Part shown: one piece after another, positions 57,471 through 64,000 of the stretch
How the letters are laid out: the number at the start of each line of letters is the position of its first letter
How positions within the stretch are numbered: position 1 is the first letter of the stretch
NCBI GenBank assembly: GCA_013407085.1
Contig: JACCGJ010024126.1
Coordinates: 24,433 to 88,432 of the forward strand
Direction: 5' to 3'
From: Atriophallophorus winterbourni
Taxonomy: Eukaryota; Platyhelminthes; Trematoda; Plagiorchiida; Microphallidae
DNA length: 64,000 bases
Notes under the pieces: model-generated
What the model saw: only the letters and a program-made list of their open reading frames with translations
What the model was told of the DNA's origin: nothing
The model's database searches: none
Translations under genes and position numbers: made by a program

Positions 57471-58930
57471 CATCATTGACATTAATTGGCATAATTTGTG
57501 AAAGCTAGATAATACAATATGTTGACAGATAATCAGTGTTCTGAACACATCAATGAGAATTATTGAATGCCAGATCATTCGGTTTATTTAAGAAATTTGT
57601 TTGTGTGAACCATTCAATTATCATTGTTTGAAAAAAATTTGAAACCTAGATTCATCGCAACACCAATAAAGTCAATGATGTGCGAAATTAAGTTCCATTT
57701 CCCTGCTTTCCTATTAGCACGTGAAAATAATCCACATAGTGTAAATTTTGAAATTTCAAGGGAGTACAATAAAAATCCTTACTGATTTCTAGCACACAAA
57801 TTTAAGAAACAATCCAGTCACACGAAGCAGCAAGATGGGATTCATAAGTCATGCATGCATCCACATTCAGGGCAAGTTTACTTCCTACATGCTAGAGGAT
57901 CAATCCCTTGCGATCTTAGCCGTAAATTGTTTCACGTAAAGCACGTTTCAACTTAAATTTAAAAATTGAAATCAACGTTGAACAGGTTTTATACGTCTAC
58001 TGGTGGCATTCAAGTGCCGAACCGCGTTCTTAAAGTTATTACAGGAAACGTAAGCAAAGGCAGTACCACGGTGTCTATCAAGCTTCATCAGTAGTATCGC
58101 AAGTCAATCATGTTGACTGCGTTTGTAGAAAGAGACCGTATGCATATTAATTGCCACTCAAGATTTTACATATTGTCAAAACATTACCAAGGAGGGCTTT
58201 GTATTATATATCTTGTCTAATCCCACGTTAGAGAGGGATTATGTTAGTAAAATTCTCGAGTCAATTAAAATCCCGGAGCGTATCTTATTAGTGATTACGT
58301 ATAGTAACTCCAGTGAATGTAAAATATTTCTGCTCGAACACATACCGATAAGCGCCGGGGACTGAAATATTTCCTATTCGTTGTATTTGGTCTCAAATTT
58401 GTATGACAAAATCTCTTGATTTCACTCAGACAATTACATCAATGCACCAGGTTGGATCATATTTTCCGCGTAAATGCGTTAAGCTGAAATGTTATCGTTT
58501 CAATAATAGAAATTATCGTTTTGCAGATAATTGTTTTTTACAAAGCACTAATGTTATTGTTCCGGAGTAATACTAGATTGCCGTCTGAATCAAAGTTAAT
58601 CAGACAAAATGCACTTACCGGTTTTATGGAACTGGAAAATTCCATTTATTTTGTCCTAGATATGCGAAATATTTTTTCACTGATAAGCAGAAAATGTTGA
58701 TACACATTATGTTATTTTAGTTAAAAATGTTTTTTGAAATTATCAGAATATATGCTTAATGGAAACGACTATTTGATAAAATCTAAATAATCACAAAATT
58801 GTTGAACTGGTAATTAACTGTTACTAATAAATGTATTCTAATCACTAGCTGATATCTTTGGCAATTCATTAATTCATTTTCTCCTCTAAACCTAGTAAAT
58901 GTGATTTGACGTTAAATGCTTTATCAGAAC
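57471..58930. other. Intergenic, nothing recognised
   Basis: AT-rich; any 5' part of the Penelope-like element here is too decayed for me to see. Confidence 0.5.
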
Positions 58931-59094
58931 TAATGTCAGAATGGCCTACCTATCCAAGCGGAACACAAATAGGCGTGTTTAATCTCGTGTGAAATTTCCC
59001 AAATAGACTGAATCTTCGTATTTCTACGCTTTTCCATCTCGCACACCTCACGACCGTGATGTTTGCGCGTATCACGTAGGGGCAATCGATCAGC

Positions 59095-59195
59095 ATGGCA
59101 TGTCTTGAAACAGTGGAACAACGGTAATCAAGTCGATCATGTAAGCCACGGTTGGATAAGATTGGCACGACCAAACGATTTAATCACATATTCAG
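59095..59195 (-). repeat. Family-3-like dispersed repeat
   Basis: In reverse, GTTTGGTCGTGCCAATCTTA...TGTTCCACTGTTTCAAG. It resembles 13090-13200 (GGTTGATCGTACCAACCTTA) and, in reverse, 60175-60305 (TTTCCACTGTTTCAAGCCAT). Confidence 0.55.
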
Positions 59196-59235
59196 CAATA
59201 TAGGAGAATATTCATTACTGAGGGTCTGGATAATG

Positions 59236-59492
59236 TTCAACTTGTGTTCGCCGAGCTTGCGTAGTTGGTGTTGCACGTTTCGTCATCAGGCTAGATGACA
59301 TCATTAGCAAAACGTCTTTCGAAGCGTCTTGTAGTTGGAATTCTTTGGTTTTTATACGGCTTGTTTGTCCGTTCACTATCACTCCTACGGATGGGTCGAG
59401 TTCATATTATGCCTTCTCTCTGTAAGCTTACAGAGAGTCTAATGACGAAACGTCCAATATCAACTACGCAACCTCGGCGAACACAAGTTGAA
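59236..59492. repeat. Inverted repeat, arms about 50 bp, Penelope-associated
   Basis: The left arm begins TTCAACTTGTGTTCGCCGAG at 59236; the right arm ends CTCGGCGAACACAAGTTGAA at 59492. Arms differ at about five positions. The loop contains a perfect 22-nt palindrome at 59416-59437 centred on an AAGCTT. Confidence 0.85.
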
Positions 59493-60142
59493 TATCATTA
59501 ATCACATGTGTCCAAACACATGTAGATGGTGCCAAAACCATGAAAATGAAGGAAAATCCATATTTGTACGCATCTCCAGCTCACCCAATCCAGCTTGGTC
59601 GTGATAAACTTATTCAACAGCGGTTTACGAGACCAACTAGATTAAATCATTATTTTAAACCAGTTCTCCGCGGGATTCATAAGGTGGAAAACTAAAATAT
59701 TCATATTTGCGTGCCTAGTTATAAGACACCTAATGAGAAGATAGAAAGGACAAAGTTTATTCGAAAATATTTGAATTTTCAGCTTTAGACAGGTTAAAAA
59801 CACAAAGAATATTCTACGAATAACATTAAAAAAATAATCACAGAAAATGTACACATAATATCAACGAGATTAATTCGACCATAATTGTTCAATAAGCAGT
59901 TACTTGTGACAAAGGTACGTTGATGCAAATGGAATAAATGGCCTACGATATGAAGACACTTTAAGAAGCAGTATAATGTATTTTGATCAATTCTTTGAGT
60001 AAGCTTGACGTCTACGAAGTTCGTCACGAAGCGGGTGAGAATTATTATTGAAGATAGTATTCATAACTAAGTGGAAAAATGTTTTTCAGGAATTTTTCAA
60101 AAATGTTCACATAAGGAATAGAGTGTTGGTTGCATATATTCG

Positions 60143-60180
60143 GTATGCATATATATGATATATGATATATGATATATTCC
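60143..60180. repeat. GATATAT microsatellite
   Basis: Short run of TATATGATATATGATATATG. Confidence 0.9.
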
Positions 60181-60305
60181 GCATGGCTTGAAACAGTGGA
60201 AAAATGATAAATTAACCATGAGGCCAACGTTTTTAACCCACCGCATGTGTTTGTGGTAGAACAGGTTGGCTTTGTAAACCTTTTCAACAAACCGCATCAA
60301 AGCAA
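60175..60305 (-). repeat. Family-3-like dispersed repeat
   Basis: Related to 59095-59195 and 13090-13200 in the CCACTGTTTCAAGCCATGC block and in AAGGTTTACAAAGCCAACCT. Moderately diverged. Confidence 0.5.
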
Positions 60306-60587
60306 ATGCGTTGTTTACAAAGTATTAACTGTTATACCGTTAGGCAGAAATCTTTCCACATATGGCTATAACCTCGCGTAAATTAAAGCACCGAGCATGC
60401 GACATTTTTAGCAGGCGAAGAAATTTTGTTGATGAATTAAAATACAAGGTCTCATTGAGATATTCTATTAACCATGTATTTAATTTGAAGACGTTTCGGC
60501 TTCAGTTGATCCTTAAATACACTATGTACATTCATCTTCGCACCTGTAGTGAAATGGAAAAATAATTAATGGTTTTGCTTGTAATAT

Positions 60588-60817
60588 TTAACCCTTTGTC
60601 CACGGTAATTGGATATACGTATTTTATGATATTTTTGTGTTATCCTGCTTAATTATGGCATAAATAAAACACACTATCAATTTTTATGGATCAGATGCCA
60701 GACGCCGCCTGACAAGTGCACTCCGATGGGGACTGAAGGTACTGACGAGAGCTACTGAGCAATCGACTGCTAGTTTGAGATGGTAACTAGAGTTACCGTC
60801 AGTAGACAAAGGGTTAA
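60588..60817. mobile_element. piggyBac-like MITE, 230 bp
   Basis: TTAA at both ends (60588-60591, 60814-60817), with inverted termini CCCTTTGTCCACGGTAA and CCCTTTGTCTACTGACGGTAA. TTAA target duplication with CCC-starting termini is typical of piggyBac. No coding capacity. The inverted ends are short, so chance pairing cannot be fully excluded. Confidence 0.7.
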
Positions 60818-61839
60818 CTTAAATTTTTGGAGCCATTCCCCATTCAATTAGATTTGTATCGAAATTAGATATTTTTTAGGTTTGAAAACATCAGGTTTTT
60901 CATAATATGAATAGAAACTAGAACTTGGAAAACCCAGAATTAGGAAACTTTATTGATGGTATATCAACAGGCATCAGTCATAAAACATAACAAAGAGATA
61001 GTCAGGATGTTAATAGATAAATTTCGGTCGTATACAATAAGAAAGTCTAGATGTTCCTGTTGGTTCCAACCTCGGTAATTTTATCATAACCTAGCAATCG
61101 GGTAGTGCTATTGGTACTTCCTCGATAAAATCTTCATTTTTGTTGGGTGCTGAAAATGTTTGAGCGCTTAAGTACAATCAGCCGAACATTATCAAAAATG
61201 AATAATATACGGGGTGTCCCGAAAAAATGTATTCACCCTAAATATAATTGAAAACATCGCCATTTATTTGAATTTCATTCCAATTACCAATAACAATATT
61301 GCACAATGCAATAAACAGATGATTTTAAAATTTCAACCCTGCGTGATGCCAGTCTTACAGACTTTCTTCGACTTTACTGAAACTTTTCCAATACTCTTGC
61401 TTCTTGACTGGAGATTGTTAATGTTCGCGGTCTTCCAGAATGTTGTTTGTGAACGTTTTAAACTGTTCCATCAGCTTCAAACAAATCTCTAATTCGAGTT
61501 ATGATAACTCGAGTTGAAGGTTCTTTTTGAACATCCTTCCTGAATTATCTTTGCGCTACAACTGTATTTTCATATTTCCAGCAGTATTTTATGACAAATA
61601 TTTAATTCGAAGTTAAATCTGGCTGTCATTAGGTAATGGATCCGTAAAATACCAGTGCAATAATAATCATTTAAAACCACTTCAACCATTCAGAGTTGCA
61701 CAGCCCAAAGGCATACAAAGTGTCCAAAGTAATTAAAAATTTTAATGGTCTAAAAAGCAAGTACTTTACTGTAACCGTAGATTAAAAATATAGGGAATCA
61801 ACAAAGATGTTCTGTTAATAAGGAAAGTCAGCTTATGTA
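60818..61839. other. Intergenic, nothing recognised
   Basis: No element motif seen in this stretch. Confidence 0.45.
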
Positions 61840-62190
61840 TTGAGGTGGGAGGTTGAATTGTGTCAACTTATAATTGCCAAGTTCAGCCTTGAACCTGTTC
61901 AGGCTTGATGCACTAATGATATGTAGGGGCAGAGATTTCCATATAAATCAAGCTCAAACAGCAAAGAAGACCCTCTGACAATTTGATTTAGAGTGCGAAA
62001 TGGTTAACTTATAGCCATGAGATCTGCTACCGCGTGCTTCTTGTCGATGAAACAGGTGTTCGAGCGGATGATTCACTGTATGCAGTATGTTGAACAACAG
62101 GATCAAATCACAACTGGCACGGCGGTACAAAAAGTCAAATAGGTTTATTGATGCAATCCTATCCTCGTATGGCCTGTTGTATTGTCCGGT
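61840..62190 (-). mobile_element. CR1-like LINE C-terminal fragment
   Basis: In reverse: INLFDFLYRRASCDLILLFN, then HPLEHLFHRQEARGSRSHGY, then FIWKSLPLHIISASSLNRFK. Same C-terminal layout as the LINEs at 52775 and 55727, with one stop. Confidence 0.78.
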
Positions 62191-62849
62191 TACCAGTTTT
62201 TATAGTCTATAAAGTTAAAGTAAGTAGTAGAACAGTTGCAAGCGATTTGCTGGCAGCAATTTTAAATAATACATCCATTCTGCATTCTATTCTGTCCGAA
62301 TTACTTTAAATTCATCAATTTTTAATATTCAATATTCCATGCGTTATTCAAATTTCGGATTTCTAAGATTATATGGGTTGTTTCCCCAGGGATATTATAT
62401 TCATTGCAATTATTTAAAAATCTTAACAACATATATGTTTCTGCATTCTGATGATTATTTGTTGACTATAACGTGAAGATGTAATTTTCCACTTTACGGT
62501 ATTCTCTTTCAAAAATATTAGGTGGTACTGCCTGGGACTTAGGTTTTATTTAAATAAAGGAGAATATTTTCAGAACGATTAGCGTATGGAATGCAGCTAA
62601 CAATTTGGCACATATCGTATTTTCTACCGAGTTGATGGAGCTATTCTAATGTTGCGTGAAAACCTCGGTAAATTTCCGAGAACACTATGGAAATCTTTGC
62701 TTTTTCATACAATTAAACACGTATACTTGGAAACTCCACCGCACGCAGAGACAAAGCTCGTCTTAGTAAATTCTATTCATCCAAACAAAATTGGGCTCAG
62801 AAAGCTAAGACTGTTATCTGCCCAATACTGACAACAGCAAGGGACACTA

Positions 62850-63105
62850 ATTTTCACTTGATCAGTTCCGACGCAAACATTCCATCATGCCGATTATTTA
62901 TTATCTCTGTTTCTTAATACACAACTGCGTGGTCACCCATTAAAACACTATCAACATCACAGCGGGTCGAAGTGAGGCAAATTCGCATTTTCTCTCCATA
63001 TTGTTTAATTGTGGAACACTTTACCTGCTCACGTGGTACACACTGACAACGTTTGCGCTTTCCAAAACCACTTGATGCCCAAATGGACAAGTATGTTTCC
63101 GCTTC
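62850..63105 (+). mobile_element. CR1-like LINE C-terminal fragment
   Basis: Reads LFLNTQLRGHPLKHYQHHSG, then FSLHIV, then LWNTLPAHVVHTDNV, the LINE C-terminus with one or two stops. It is oriented away from the fragment at 61840-62190. Confidence 0.75.
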
Positions 63106-64000
63106 TGATATTGATTCTTGAACGCAGAATTTTCCATTTTTCGTCCCAAGACTGAGCTACAGATTTCACCATCAGTAGTCTAGTTGCTTATGCTTTAATT
63201 GATTTCATTAAACTCAAAATATCCTTATTATTTTTAATGATATCATTAAGAAAAATTTATGGTAGAAATAGCAATATGCTGAATAAGATGCTTGGAGCAA
63301 AAATATAAATCCACCAAGAATTAATAAGGACAGTCGCGTGGCCTATGTTGCGATATGCATTTATTTAGCTTCGAATAGAAAACCACAACATAATCTGATT
63401 GTATGATATTTTTCCGACAACACGCTTCAAGTGAAATAACTTCTAGCTAAAAAACATTAAGGTGGATATTCTAACGAGAATATGAAACGATCATAGACTT
63501 TAAATGTCTGACTGGTCGAATATGATCTTTGGGCTATAGTAAATGTTTAAGAGGATTGATTGGATTACGTTCGGGACCGTTCATGTATTCACAATGGAAA
63601 GTAATTTGTATGCAATCAGTTAGGGCAGTTTTTGGTAACGTTTCACTTCTGACTCAGAAGCTTTGTCAGACCAATGGTGATAGTCAGGACAGGGAACATG
63701 ACTAAGTAGTAGTCAACCAATCACCACTGATTCGACCTTACCGCTATACAGCCTAGAGTAAGACTACAGTGTGTCACGTCACGTTGGCATGACCATGATC
63801 TGTGGTCAAGATCAGGTGACTCGGCGGTCCAAATGCGTAAAAGTACGTAACTAATTTGGTTAAGGCTAAACGACTTTTGAAGGAAAAGGAAAAACTAATT
63901 AACTATTAGGTATAAGGTTAATAAGACTGTCTACGTTCGTATCAGTGCTGAGTGCCAAATTGTGGAGATTTCTGCCCCATCCACCATATTAACCGCCAGT
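63106..64000. other. Window end, nothing recognised
   Basis: No exon or element was recognised. Confidence 0.45.

Noticed and set aside
59270..59300. CTGATGA next to GAAAC on the minus strand, the two core boxes of a hammerhead ribozyme, which Penelope elements can carry.
   Set aside because: Only one nucleotide separates the two boxes, so helix II cannot form. The related family-2 repeats also have CTGATGA but no paired stem before GAAAC.

Overview
This is eukaryotic, AT-rich, intron-rich DNA crowded with decayed transposable elements. Two protein-coding genes can be rebuilt exon by exon. Both look metazoan, and the transposon set (RTE, CR1-like LINEs, a Penelope-like element with a GIY-YIG endonuclease) resembles that of parasitic flatworms. 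A trematode is my inference; no sequence marker here proves it. There are no operons, ribosomal RNA genes or CRISPR arrays, and I recognised no tRNA.

Positions 1-18604, minus strand: the 5' two thirds of an SGSM gene (small G protein signaling modulator; RUN plus TBC RabGAP family). Twelve exons are supported by family similarity, splice sites and matching codon phase. Two more, between positions 9559 and 10350, are tentative. The RUN domain and the PH-like Rab/Rap-binding region lie in the window; the catalytic TBC domain must lie beyond position 1. Its introns hold RTE retrotransposon ends and ten copies of one short dispersed repeat that I do not see elsewhere in the window.

Positions about 18.6-34 kb: the interval between the two divergently transcribed genes. 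I see no host exon here. It contains an inverted-repeat pair, a near-perfect 160-bp foldback, a CR1-like LINE split by a 2-kb insertion with LTR-like direct repeats, a 4.7-kb inverted repeat with arms of about 1.2 kb enclosing a clean hAT-type MITE (8-bp target duplication), and two more LINE remnants.

Positions 34165-43740, plus strand: an ERK-type MAP kinase in ten exons (363 codons) with the glycine loop, HRD, DFG, TEY and APE motifs intact. The last exon seen ends at a consensus donor, so a short 3' coding exon is probably still missing. Intron 7 carries a minus-strand RTE fragment.

Positions about 44-64 kb: no host gene recognised. The region is a graveyard of reverse-transcriptase fragments: an RTE stopped by a 20-N gap at 48157-48176, CR1-like LINEs on both strands, a minus-strand Penelope-like element with direct repeats on either side, a piggyBac-like MITE, and two LINE C-terminal fragments.

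I did not find a convincing new biological system. The objects most worth a second look are the insertion with a gag-like degenerate frame at 22.6-24.6 kb, the large inverted repeat at 25-29.8 kb, and the short repeat family confined to the SGSM locus.
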